Positions 44,595 through 56,084 are shown, numbered from the stretch's first letter. The stretch: DNA of 64,000 nt from Dryococelus australis (GCA_029891345.1 CM057000.1:129369338-129433337); one strand, 5' to 3'. A program made the numbers and translations. Notes: generated from the letters alone by a model not told the origin.

Positions 44595-47002
44595 AAATTA
44601 ATACTAACTTGGGCAATTATGTCTGACTGGGGTGAAACAGACTATGATAATTTTCCTCCTGAATCACCTGTGGATATTATTCGAGTGATATGGCATTAAT
44701 TGGAATGAGAGAACTAATGAGTGAAATTTAGTATGAAAAGTATTTGGTTTTATGTAATCCACTAATTCGTAAAGATGGATCAACAAGACAATGAAATCAC
44801 CTCTTCTTGCATACAGAAATCAAAGTGTAAATTGAATATTTGCATGTTATTAGCACAATTGAGTCAACAATTTAGAGTTTGTCTCAGAAGGAAATAGTTT
44901 TAACAATTTTGAGACATCCTGTAGTTACATGTGTATGTTTTAGAGTAATGTGTACTAACTTGTGTGTGTTTTGGAACACAGTAGTTTAACAGAAAGATTT
45001 GCTAATTTTTGAAGCAGTTTGTGTTTGTATATATTTTGTCAATAAATTGATCTTGTAAAATCAATTTTTACTTTTATTTAATCTATCCTTATTAAAAGTG
45101 AACTGGTTTTCTTAAGAATAATATATTCATAAATAAATGTCTTAAGAGAGGGAAAATTAATTTAAATGTCATAACAGGAAGAGATTATAAATTTTTTAAA
45201 TAAAGTATGTTGCATTATTATGTACATGTGCTGTAATGAAAAAGCCAGAGGAAAAGTTCTGGAGGCAAGCACTCTAACCATTTTTCCATAACTAAGTAAA
45301 TAATATACAATATCAGGTAAAACATGGTTAACATGAGTTATTTTCTGGGTTTGAGTCCAGGGCGAGGTATATTTGATAATACTAAGTTTCCAGATTCAAG
45401 TCCCTGATAGGTCATGTATGATAATAGTTGGTTTATAAACATAAAAGGAATAACAAACGAATCATTGTTAATTAATCAAATATAAATTTGTTCCTGCACA
45501 TAGAAAAGGTAAATATGCTCAATTTTATAGATGTTTAAACTTAAATGAATAGTGTGGAAAATTTCAAATTAAATGTTATTAGCTAATAAATTTATACTCG
45601 CTTCGAAATCTTAGACTTATAGTGTTTGCCAATATCTCCAGATGTGGAAAAACTATTATGTTTAGAGATCTACAACCTTAGCAGTGTGACCGCTCCTTCT
45701 CCAGATTCATAAATCTTCAAGGTTAAATTTCAACCTTTTTTCCAATAGGACCAACTACAAAGACCAAGATCTCAGAGGGTGCCAGTCTGACTCCAACAAA
45801 CCCCTGCAGAATGCATTTTGGTTTTATTATACCCTGGGGAAAGTATCTCTTTTCACAAAGCAAACTGCCATGGTCCTTTGTCCGTCCTGGTGGGGAGAGC
45901 AGTTCAGGTCAACGATTTCACCATCAAGGGTACTAAGGGAAAAATGTTTTCCTAGCAAAATATTGTGTTTTCTACTTGATAAAATTAATATTCACTTTGC
46001 AAGCTCCATTACACATAGAAATATACATCAATTAAAAAAATACACAAGACATATATAAAAAAAATGAACAAATATTTACGAAACAAGTTTTACTTCCCTG
46101 TACACACTAACATTTACCAAAAAATTTTAAAAATATCTTATAAAATAGAATTTTAACCATATTGAAAACATGTTCGGGAACATTAATGGAAAAAAATTTC
46201 CATAAGTGGTTAGCATAAATATGATTAATAATATACAGATTAAGAAAACTGGAACATATTTACTAAAATTAGGTTGTGGAGCATAACATGTTTCTTAACT
46301 AAGATAAGATATATAGTGGAAAAAATTATTTTATGATAATTTAAATTTTGCAGAAATATTAGCTGATGTCATAATATTACAAAATGTAATACATTCTATT
46401 AAACAGTAATTACATTTATGTTTCGAAAAAAAAATTTCCTAGAGAAGTTTAAAGAGGGATAATAGCAAGCGTGAATGGTTTTTATGGATTATAATACTTT
46501 TTTTTCTCTATACATTATATATCGCTTTATTGACTATGTTTATCTCTAGTACGTTGCTAATCCTTTTGATTAATTATTAATTAAACAGATTTAATTTGTT
46601 AAGAAGAAGTTATTCTAGTGATAAATTAAATGTTATTCATTTCTTCAAGGACGAACCTTAGCAGAGAGGTTTGTCTTGCAGGTTTGGGGCGAGGGTTTGA
46701 AGATATTTGAATGTCGGGGGTGAGGGAAGGGAGGGGCCTGGGTGTTTGGACTTCTGACTTCTGGTTGGAGGGGCGAAATCAGCCTTTTCGAATATTTACC
46801 TGGGAATTTGAAAATTTTATACACAGGACTTTAGCCTCTACACCCCCTTTCACTGTTTCCAGTTGTTTGCCAGTTCGGTTTGCTTTAGCATGTAGTGCTC
46901 CTATGAAGATTATTTTCTTGGCTTATCTACCCAAGACTTTAACAGAGAACTTACAGATTTAAACTGGGATAATTTTAATGCTTTACTGATGGACCAGATG
47001 CT
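44595..47002. other. AT-rich Polinton interior, no gene recognised
   Basis: A 27-codon frame at about 44620-44699 starts MSDWGETDYDNFPPESPVDI and may be the start of a decayed gene. No polymerase B, integrase or ATPase motif was found in any frame. Short segments such as GGTTTGAGTCCAGGG (45350) and GATTCAAGTCCCTG (45394) resemble B boxes but lack an A box. Confidence 0.45.
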
Positions 47003-47950
47003 TTGGCAAAAAATTTATTCGATTTTTTGGATGACGACGAAGAAAGTGGATCTACTCTACAGCCGTTGCTCTTGTCAATGCCTTCAACGATAAGAGCAGT
47101 TAAAATAACATCTACGCTGGCGAATTCTACAGTAACACCTTCAACATCGAGAGCAGTTGCAGTAACATCTACGCTGACGAATTCTATAGTAACACCTTCA
47201 ACATCGAGAGCAGTTGCAGTAACATCTACACTGACGAATTCTACAGTAACACCTTCAACATCGAGAGCAGTTGCAGTAACATCTATGCTGACGAATTCTA
47301 CAGTAACACCTTCAACATCGAGAGCAGTTGCAGTAACATCTATGCTGACGAATTCTACAGTAACACCTTCAACATCGAGAGCAGTTGCAGTAACATCTAC
47401 GCTGACGAATTCTACAGTAACACCTTCAACATCGAGAGCAGTTGCAGTAACATCTATGCTGATGTATTCTACAGTAACACCTCCAGTGTTGAGAGCAAGT
47501 ATATTGATGGCTGCACTAATGACACCAACAGCGTTGCCTTCAATGTCGAGGGTGGAATCTCTAGATTTAACATCAGTTATCAAATCAGGTGAGGCATGTA
47601 AACAAAAACCAGCAATGTGTTTGTGTTACACTCCACTAGATTTAACCTGAAATAATGTGCAGGAAGATACGTCAAAAAACTATTTATATCAAAAGGTGGA
47701 CGAGTTTTTAGAGTTAAACTTTGTGTTTTCACCTGAGTCACATCTACCATCTCCTGAATTATTATTATTATTATCACCTCAATCGCCACAGTGTAAATTA
47801 ATTTCACCACCTCCTCCTCCATTCATACCTTCACCACAGGAAATTATTTATACTCCTATAACATTACCAATATCACCACCATCACCTGTTGTCCCTGTAA
47901 AGGAATGCAAATTCAGCTTATCTCTTAACTGTAAATGGAAATTTCAATGA
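47003..47950 (+). pseudogene. Thr/Ser-rich repeat protein of the Polinton, one internal stop
   Basis: The frame encodes an acidic start (AKNLFDFLDDDEESG), six exact 19-residue repeats of VTSTLTNSTVTPSTSRAVA type, a diverged seventh, then TGA at 47648-47650 and in the same phase a Pro/Ser-rich tail (ISPPPPPFIPSPQE) ending at 47950. Translation start is uncertain: no ATG opens the frame near 47003. Thr/Ser repeats followed by a proline-rich stalk recall surface or fibre-like proteins, but this is only a resemblance. The reverse strand is also open across the repeats (202 codons) and is treated as the shadow. Confidence 0.45.
47108..47506. repeat. Tandem 57-bp repeat, 6 copies plus a diverged seventh
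   Basis: Units begin ACATCTACGCTGACGAATTC every 57 bp from 47108 to 47449. A length divisible by three keeps both strands open. The near-identity of units in an otherwise decayed element points to recent expansion or constraint. Confidence 0.95.
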
Positions 47951-50900
47951 AAATTTAAACTTACAGTGATGAATGATTTAAAAACATAATATGAAGTGAT
48001 GCTTTCTGATGCAACATAATTTAATAATTTTTTAAATTTTACAATTGTAAGGATCTTCAGATGTCATATGGTGACAAGATTTTCAGTGTTAATATGATGT
48101 GAAGTTTTATAAATATAACGATTTTCACTTGTAATAGGCTGAGACGTTTTTACAGTTTTAATGATTGAAGGTATAAATTTGGAACAATTTGTAAACAAAG
48201 TTAAATGATTTACTAAAAGGTTTACGAAATATCATTCAAGTTTTAACTATTGATTAAAAAGTTTAATAATTTGTTAAAAATCTTATAAACTTTCATTCAA
48301 ATTCTAAAGACTTGTTTGAAAAGTTCAACGATTTATTTAATAAGTTGACAAAATTTCATTCGAATTCTAAAGACCTGTTTAAAAAGTTTACAAAATTTTA
48401 TTCACGTTGTAACGATTGATTAAAAAGTTTAATGTTTTGTTAAAAAGTTTATAAAATTTCATTCAAATTCTAAAGACTTGTTTAAAAAGTTTTGACAATT
48501 TATTAAGAAAGATAATGATTTCTGACATAAAATGTTGTAAAGTTTAATAAACTTTATGATTTCAATCATAAAAAGTTGGAAAGGTTTTTAGTCGTGACAT
48601 GATTTGTTGTGATTATTTTTTTCAGTTTTATGATGTAAGAATGGAGTTTTTGGTTAAACAGCTTGTATGGCTTTCAAGCTTAAATGGTAAAAATGTTTAA
48701 TTGTTTTCAGTCGTGACATGATTTGTTGTGATTATTTTTGCAGATTTCTGATGTAAGAAGGAGTTTCTAGTTAAAAAGCTTGTATGGCTTACAGTGGTAA
48801 CATGTTGATAAACATTTGTAGTTAATTGTATTATTTGTGATGTATCATGAGGCACAGATTTTTTTTTTAAGCTTGTAAGCTTTTCAGTAGTAACATATTT
48901 AAAGTTTTGTGATACTAACATGTTTGATGTGAATATGTAGAGAATTTGTTATACGAATGTTAACTAAGGTATGTTTTATGAATAAAAATAATAATTTTGA
49001 ATAAAATTTTTATATGTTAAAATTGAATGCTGTGGCTTGTTACTTACTAGTTAGAAGATTCATGTCATTATATCTCTTGTGAATGATTGGAGATGGGTGT
49101 GTTTGAAGACGAAGTACTTGTATATGTCTGGATATTTAATGGAAAAATATATTCTTGAGACGAGTGGGTGTTCATAAGTTGTTTGCTTAATTTTTAAAGC
49201 CAGGTAGGAGGATAGCTGCTTGCTCACTATCAAGGAAAAAATATACGAGTTGTTTACTTTTTTCTTGATGAGGGAGAAAAAATATTACACATTAAAAAAT
49301 ATCATTTACAATTTCTATTAACGAAATGTAATAAAAAACACACTTTGAAGGGGGAATTATAAAAAAAAATGTTGGAGAAAATCGAACACGTCTGAATTAA
49401 TCAATTTAAAAGGAGAGGGAATAGACTAGTATCTCGAGAAAACTTTGCCGGGCAGCTGGTCAACTTGAAGAACCCTGGGGAATTTAATGAAACCGAGCAC
49501 CAAGTCACACAAATACCTTTTCAGGGGAAAGGTAGAAAGACCTCTTGGTGACACACCACCATTTTTCCCGCTGTCTTACAACTCTGCAGCTTGGAGAAGC
49601 CAGCCAACTTTTAAAATTAAGAAAAAAAATTTCTCACAGCAACAAGTTTAATACTACTACTACTGCAGCTGAAGATTCAACACGAAAATGCTTGCTGATA
49701 AAACACAAAGTCAAAAAACATAATTGAAGGGTTTTTAAAAATAAAATTCAACTTATGTAAAAAAAATGACTGCCAATTGTCCTTTAAATTTGCTTAAATT
49801 TGACCTTTTATGAAAGTTAGTTGAAATATCATGAAATTTAACAGATTTCAGCTTCGATAGCAGTCATTTTAAAATGGATACATGCTATTTCAGTAATATC
49901 ACGTCGAAATTTATTTTATAGGGAAAACAATTTCTAAACAAGTTCAAATATATACACATTTTTTATGGCAAATAGTAGACTCGAAATTCTAGGTTAGGAA
50001 AAAACTATACGTAAAATATGCATAAATATATATATAAAAAAAAAAAAACAGATTGAAAGTAAAAAAATTTGGTTTTAACATGAGTTTGTTTCACATAAGA
50101 TTTCAATGTTTGAAAAAAGTTTAACTTCAGTATTGCTTAAATCGAATGAGGTGTGAATGGTGTTCTAAGTTTAACTTGTGCAAGTGGAAAGATGTGTGAT
50201 TTTATTACTTAAAATAAATTAACGAGTCAAAATATGTCTTATAGTTGATCATAGTTTCGTGGAAATATTTTAATAAGTTTGCTGGAAAACATTATAAAGT
50301 TTGCTGGAAAACGGAAATAAACATTTACAGAATTAAAATATAAAGTGTTTTGGTTAGAATGTTAAATCTTTAGGATTATCTTGTGGGGATTGCAATTTGG
50401 GTAACTTTTAACATCTGGGTTATACATTTCATCAGCGGCATTTGTAAAATTTTATTTCAGTGGGAATACACCAGGCCCTTGTGTCTCGAAAAATAGTAGC
50501 AAACTTCAGTGTTCAAGCGAAAGTAGCAGTTTGTAAGGAAGTGGGGAGCTAGCCCAGGTCAGTTCAAAATCCGATGCCCGAGGGATGGATGCTTCACATT
50601 TCGCACAAAAGAAGTGTTTTGGCCTTGAGGCAAGCCTCTGTTCCTGGCCGAGGCAGCTCTCATGTCGGAAAACATGCATTCTGGGGTGTTGAGGCTGCAT
50701 GGGCAGGTTTTCCGAAGTGCAGCGTTGGAAGGGGCGAAGGGGGTGTTTGGCACTAAACAGGTTTCTGCAGTGTTGGATCGATAGCAGGGTGCATTACCTT
50801 GGACAGAGCAGCCCTCCGAAAACGAACTCTGTGGTGGAAGGGGAGGTGGCTGGGTGGCCTTGGATAGAAACTGTCTTTTCTCACAAATTCATCTTCTGGA

Positions 50901-51425
50901 GAAGGGGTGGGGGTGGGCAGCATCGATGTGAACAGCTCTCGCAGGTTGGCGCCATCTTAGTTCATCGCAAACACTTGTCCAGGATACATGTATACACCAG
51001 CTCTCTCGACTTCACCGGGCACAGTGGGTAGCGGGCTTCGTGATGCGACCAAGAGATAGTGAGGTCCCTGATTTGTGGTGTCGGCCAGCAGGCTTCAGAG
51101 AGTGCTAGCCGCGATTCTTGTTAAGCGATTCTCATTTTAATATAAAAAAAATTGTTCTAGTTTTTTTAATTTATCGAGGAACTTAACAATTTATCGGAAA
51201 TAAAATAATTTTCGTGTAAACCCTGCTTCTGAGAGTTCGGTATGATTTTCAACTATCGTTTCGGTAACTAGTATCGTGAATTTCACAGATTTAACAGATG
51301 AAAATTTTGTAGTAGGTCCGTTATTTTAAATAATTTAAGATAAAATATAGTACGTTTCTATAAAGTGTTACGGGATTAAGTCATCCGACTCTCATTACAC
51401 TTCGACGGAAAAAAATTGTGTTAAA
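47951..51425. other. AT-rich Polinton interior with imperfect repeats, no gene recognised
   Basis: At 48200-48520 about five imperfect units of roughly 60 bp contain TAAAAAGTTTA and TTCATTCAAATTCTAAAGAC. At 48585-48670 and 48705-48795 a segment is duplicated (GTCGTGACATGATTTGTTGT in both). A GC-richer island at 50505-51110 has no recognisable protein and could be a nested insertion. Confidence 0.45.
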
Positions 51426-51470
51426 ATGAATGATTCTAACAATAGTGAAACTCGCATTAAAAATATAGGT
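51426..51470 (+). CDS. Candidate first coding exon with strong splice donor (right side of Polinton)
   Basis: ATG at 51426 opens MNDSNNSETRIKNI and the exon ends in G before GTAAGTG at 51471. The one-base phase fits exactly the GA start of the acidic exon at 52965, giving a plausible two-exon gene. This is inference from splice signals; no transcript evidence is available. Confidence 0.4.
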
Positions 51471-51591
51471 AAGTGTTTAAAAAAAAATTATTATTATTTC
51501 GTTGTCTGTTGTAGGACGAATAGTGTAATCAAATCGTTAATAGTAGCTTTGTAGGGAAATAGGTTCTGTCAGTCGTAAATTTCAACTCAGC

Positions 51592-52182
51592 TACGCTCCA
51601 CGTATATAACAGCTTATAAGCCGGCACACATCATACCCTCGACTCATTCATTTACCAGCCTCCAAGGCGGACAGATGTATTTTGGGGGAGTTCCTTGTGC
51701 GATTTCAGTACATTTTTAGTCATTTTCATGAACTTGTGTCCATTAGCTGTTTGATTTATTAGGAGACATTCATTTTGTATTTTCATTAAAATTTTCGAAT
51801 TTTTGACCTCGGTCTATAATTAAACACAGGTTATGATTTTCTCAACACAGCTTATAAATTTACGTAAGTGCTATAGCCAAGTCAGTGCTGCAGCGACCTC
51901 TTGATCGAATGGACACATATTTTAATCACTGACTGTTAACCACAATTCTCAATACGTGTTTTTTTTATTCTACTAGTGTAATTTATATATTAGTATGTAC
52001 GCCGTAAACATAATTTTTATCCATTTGCCACGTAAATCATATTCACATTTATTTCCAAGTAACTATATCCTTAGTCGCATGTCAGACGCACTCCACATAT
52101 CTAACAGCTTATAAGTTGGCGCACATCATACACTGCAGTCATTGCTTCAGCTATCTCTCGACCAAACGGATGTGTTTTGAAA
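51592..52182. repeat. Direct duplication of a promoter-like segment
   Basis: 51592-51690 and 52084-52182 share CTCCACGTATATAACAGCTT (CTCCACATATCTAACAGCTT in copy 2), ATAAG and GCACACATCATAC. The TATATAAC in copy 1 resembles a TATA box. Both copies lie inside the proposed intron 51471-52964. Confidence 0.55.
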
Positions 52183-52949
52183 TCATGTAAGCTGTGTGCG
52201 GGAGGCATCAAGTAGTGTATATTTTTCTTCAAAATACCTTGTTATTGTGATTAGGACGACTGCTGTTTAATTTACAGCGACATTTTTATTCGTTAATTAA
52301 TTTCATACTGGAGACTCATGCAATTGTGATCGTTTAGCACTTGTCGACACCAGGTTATTCATACATAGAAGTCGTTTGAAATATATTTCGTTTAAAGACT
52401 CAGAAATTTTTCTCTTGTGTGTTAACTATATGTAACATTTTCTCTTTCTGTTTAATTGCTATTACCAAAAGTCGCCTATCTCCCACCACTGTCTACAAGC
52501 ATCATCACTATCAACCCGAAAAACTAACACTTAGGCCACTCTTGCACAAAACTCAACAAATATGTATACTGGGTCTGCAACACACCACACCTCATCGAGT
52601 GCCAGAGCTCCAAGAGTGAGGACGTACCACAGTTGCTCCCCAACCCACAAAACGAAAGATAGAAAATAATACATTTGTCAATTAGTACACTCTTGCACCA
52701 AACTCACAAAACATTTGATCAGATAAAATACATTTTAATCGAATTAAAATGGGATTAAAAGTTGTTTGATCGGATTTAATCGGATTAAAAATTAACCATT
52801 TCAATAATTTAAACATTGCAGTACATTGAACCCTTTCAATCAATTTTATTAACCCTTTCGGTAAATTTAATTAACCCTTTCAATTAATGTAACCCTTTGA
52901 TATCAATAAAGGCGTCATCCCTTCGTTTCAGAACCGGCCCGACCCTACT

Positions 52950-54574
52950 ACTAATACAAAACAGGAGTTGAAGATGACCATGAAGAGGGTATTGATTAAA
53001 ATCAACACGAAGGCAGTAATATTGTCGAAGACGATGATGGCGATTTTCTCGATGCACTGACATACCACTCCAACACCTTTGCTGAAACAAGCTTCATGAA
53101 GGCAGAAGATGCCGAGAACACAGGCTACCTATTTCCCGAAGACCGGAATGAATTTGTTGATAAGACTAAGATAGTTTGATTGACCTTCAAAAACGCGGGG
53201 ATCTCTTGCACATTAAAGATATATCTTTACTCGTTTTTAAACTGAATAATCGGGGATATACAGTATGATACTATGAACTGCTTTCGTCTGAAATTTTAAT
53301 TACAAAATAAAAATGTATTATTATAAGATCATTGGTTTTTCTTTATGTTGTGTGTCGTATCATTTTTTCCCTTAAAACTTTAAAATGGTGCTATGAGTAC
53401 TCAACTATTAACATAAATATCTGCATATTGAATAAAATTAAAGACTTTAGTATGAAAATGCATGGATGGTTGAAAGAATACAATACATTAACTCTGTCGA
53501 CATCTACAAATTTGGAGATAGTTGGTGAACGAATGTAATTTCTATACATATGGATTGATTGAAAGATTGGAATTGATCGAAGGATTGGGATTGATCGAAG
53601 AATTTGCATGGGTTGCTGTGGATTATGAAGGAGAATTACGAAGGATTATGGTGGATTACTGTGGATTTCGGAGAAGTATTGGGTAGGATTGGTGTGAAAT
53701 GGTGTATGGATTGGTATGGAATGGTGTCGGGATTGGTGTGTCGATTGGTGTGGATTGCAGAGAAGGATTGGTGAGATATGTTGTCTTTGGTGGGGAGGAC
53801 TGGCGAGGATTTTTGGGGATTGGTGAGGAAGATTGCCGAGGATTGCATAGGATAATATGCTCGATTACTTAACTGAATTTATTAACTTTTTACAATTCTT
53901 TTGTCGAGTTTTTGTTTTCAAGGTCGTCTAAGGTTACGGTTGTAGGGTCAAGGTAATCTGGGCACAACATGATGGTTGGGTGACGTCATAACATGGTGGC
54001 TGGTCGGTTCCTGTTCTTCGTTCCCTCTAAATGCAAACATTTTTAAAATTTTAATTTTATAATTTTTTAAAATACATTTTTAAACAATTTTTTATGAATA
54101 TTTGGGGATTTTTTGGATTTTTTTTTCTTCGAATTTTTGGTATTTTTTCGGAAATTTTTGGTTAAAAGTCACTAAGGTCATGGGGTAAAGATCTCTTAGA
54201 CCTAATATGGCGGACAAGATGGCTGACAGAACAAAGATAGCTGATGTTCAGGTCTGAATCCGGACCCTGGTCCCTGTGTATCGATTTGGCATACCATATG
54301 CCTATAAAACCAACCGCTACTGTTCTACCTTCGAAAACGATTCCCCTAAATCCTTCCGATGCTTCGAAAAGTGCCTTTTGGGGGATCGTTTTTGCAACTG
54401 GGGGTATAGGTTGTTTTTTGAGGGAAAAAAGGGAAATTTAGAGAGAAATTTAATCGATTTTGAAGGGTAAAGGGCAATTTTATGGGGAAAAGGGAAATAA
54501 GGGAAATTCAATATAGCGGCGGTCGGCTCTGACGCCAGACGCCGATGGCCCCGACTCATATTTTCTTTTATACT
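52950..54574 (-). repeat. Polinton right terminal inverted repeat
   Basis: Inverted partner of 37928-40275, shorter through several deletions. Ends GGCCCCGACTCATATTTTC and TTTTATACT. Confidence 0.88.
52965..53179 (+). pseudogene. Acidic terminal exon, right TIR copy
   Basis: After CAAAACAG the plus strand encodes VEDDHEEGID, a TAA, then EDDDGDFLDALTYHSNTFAE, AENTGYLFPEDRNEFVDKTK and a stop at 53177-53179. It mirrors 40045-40265. The in-frame stop (GATTAA where the left has AATGAA) breaks it here, while the left copy is open. Confidence 0.6.
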
Positions 54575-54580
54575 ATTACC
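54575..54580. repeat. Target-site duplication ATTACC, right
   Basis: Exact copy of 37922-37927 immediately after the CT end of the Polinton. Confidence 0.88.
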
Positions 54581-54688
54581 ATGCAATTAATAAATGCAGT
54601 GTGTACATTCCACCGCACAAAATATATTTATTTACTATAATTCCAAATGAGATGGCTTTTAAAAGTGCTCACTTCAACGTGAACAGCC
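54575..54688 (+). mobile_element. MITE family B, right half (split by the Polinton)
   Basis: Continues the family B interior (ATGCAATTAATAAATGCAGT, ACATTCCACCGCACAAA) and ends AAGTGCTCACTTCAACGTGA then ACAGCC, the inverse of the left end at 37836. It ends 53 bp from the LamG exon. Confidence 0.88.
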
Positions 54689-54740
54689 CTTCAGGCGACG
54701 GTAGGAGAGACGAGGAAGGCTGGAATACCTAGTGTGTTAC

Positions 54741-54986
54741 CTGATCCGAGGTTCCAGGTGAGCACGACGTAACCCTTGATGAAGCTGACTGCGAGATGGT
54801 CAGAGCGCGAGTCGTGCGCGCCCTCCTGACCCACGAACACCATGAGCGCGATCTGCTCCATCGTCGTCGGCGTGAAGTGGAAGCGCAGCTCGAGGCTCCT
54901 GTGGATCGCCGCCGGCAGCGGGTACGCCACGTACGACGCCAGCCCGCCCACCGTCGGGAAGAAGGACGGCTGCCCGATCTCCAGGT
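54741..54986 (-). CDS. eys: Exon encoding LamG N-terminal strands of an eyes shut-like protein
   Basis: The minus-strand exon starts after GGCTGTTGACAG and ends CTCGGATCAG before GTAACAC; 246 nt equals 2 + 243 + 1. It encodes LEIGQPSFFPTVGGLASYVA, then LELRFHFTP, LMVFVGQEG, DHLAVSFIKGYVVLTWNLGS. This is the first half of a laminin G domain: the SYVAYP strand, the R-LELRF-F-P strand and the DHLAVS-I-GYVVL-WNLGSG hairpin. It joins exon 25443-25622 at LGSG|PRR. The next exon is 29 kb away, across the Polinton. The upstream exon was not found in this window. The frame is intact and GC-rich compared with the surroundings. Confidence 0.85.
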
Positions 54987-55834
54987 CTGTCAACAGCCAC
55001 TCCACTCTCTCTCATATAATGCGGCGCGAAATGCGCCTGGCCTTCGGGACTATGCCTGCACAGCCAGTGGTACGATGAATCTCCAGAAATAACGAGTCCG
55101 CCGTGAGCCAACTCGCCGGCGAAAACATCAAAACTCGAAAGTCCAGAAAATTCGTCAAACTTGCAAACGGCACACACACACATAATGACGTTGCACCCCC
55201 GAGGCCGAGGCCCAAAAATCCGAACCGTCACCGACGACGGCTACAGAAGAACTTCTCATGAGAGTCATTTGGCCTCCGTGCGCTCCGGGCTCCCTCCTAT
55301 GTAACTCTTTGGGCTGTTAACATTTTCAGTCAAGTAGAGAATTCAAATTTTTGGATAGTTTTCGCAGTATGTTGCTGTCAAATTGGAAAGTAATTTCCGT
55401 GCCTCACTGGCCTTGTACGAGGAAAAGCTTTTAGAATGTGATTTTAATTCTGATAATGTTACGTTTGCAGGAAGTACGTTTAGACCAATTGACACATTTT
55501 GGCTTAAAAAATTACTGTCAGAGGAACATGAATGATTCCGTCGTGAAAGAAGCTCAGTTACTCCAACATTTTTACACTGCAGTTCAAGACTATCCCCCGG
55601 TCTTGGGTTGAGAAATTTTATATGTATAGTGGGCTGCACCCATTATTGTGGTTCCGCGGGCCGCAAACGTAAAACTCACAATAACCTATCATACATAGAT
55701 TTTTAAAAATAATACTTATGATACTGTTTTTATTAATACAACGCAATATTTAATCACATTAACTATATTAATTAAGAAAATGCCATACATATCGAAAGCA
55801 GTTAATCTCTACTTCGATACCTGGGGTGGTATTT
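54987..55834. other. Intronic DNA, no gene recognised
   Basis: 54987-55260 is GC-rich but its overlapping frames have no domain. Near 55640-55670, TGGTTCCGCGGGCCGCAAACG resembles a hAT/Charlie-type terminus and may pair with 59128-59155. Confidence 0.35.
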
Positions 55835-56084
55835 ATACCGAATGTTCCCGAACAAATGGTAATAAACGCCAGAGTGGGGTAGATAAGTATTCATGGAGCA
55901 TTCATCAAGGAATTGATAATCTAACAACCAAAGTTAACCCGCTGATGGCAGTGGCAATGTGCAGGGGCAGGTAGGCAATCACACTAACTAGGCTACAGGA
56001 AGGGCAATGAAATTAACACATTTGGGCTGAAGGCATGGGGACAGTGTGTCTGTTCGATGTATCTGTTCCAAGTGCATGTTCAAA

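Larger units (their letters stand above)
37928..54574. mobile_element. Polinton/Maverick (adintovirus-like) element, 16.6 kb, decayed
   Basis: Begins AGTAGAGCAAAAAAATATG and ends CATATTTTCTTTTATACT, i.e. AG...CT, with a 6-bp ATTACC duplication and long inverted repeats. Size, ends and duplication length are all typical of Polintons. The 41.1-44.6 kb part carries the capsid and maturation module (PLA2, pX-like, adenain, penton-like and major capsid proteins) known from arthropod Polintons and adintoviruses. Most genes are broken by stops and frameshifts, many stops being TGA and so possibly from CGA decay. Polymerase B, integrase and ATPase genes were not recognised; 44.7-51.4 kb is AT-rich and largely non-coding. 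The copy cannot be autonomous as it stands. Confidence 0.93.

Noticed and set aside
46975-47583. 202-codon minus-strand repeat frame
   Set aside because: Reverse reading of the 57-bp repeats; the plus strand continues into a proline-rich tail in the same phase, so plus was preferred, though strand cannot be settled by eye.
54796-55231. Overlapping frames on both strands around the LamG exon
   Set aside because: Shadows of the GC-rich exon and its flank; only the frame with splice sites and LamG strands is coding.
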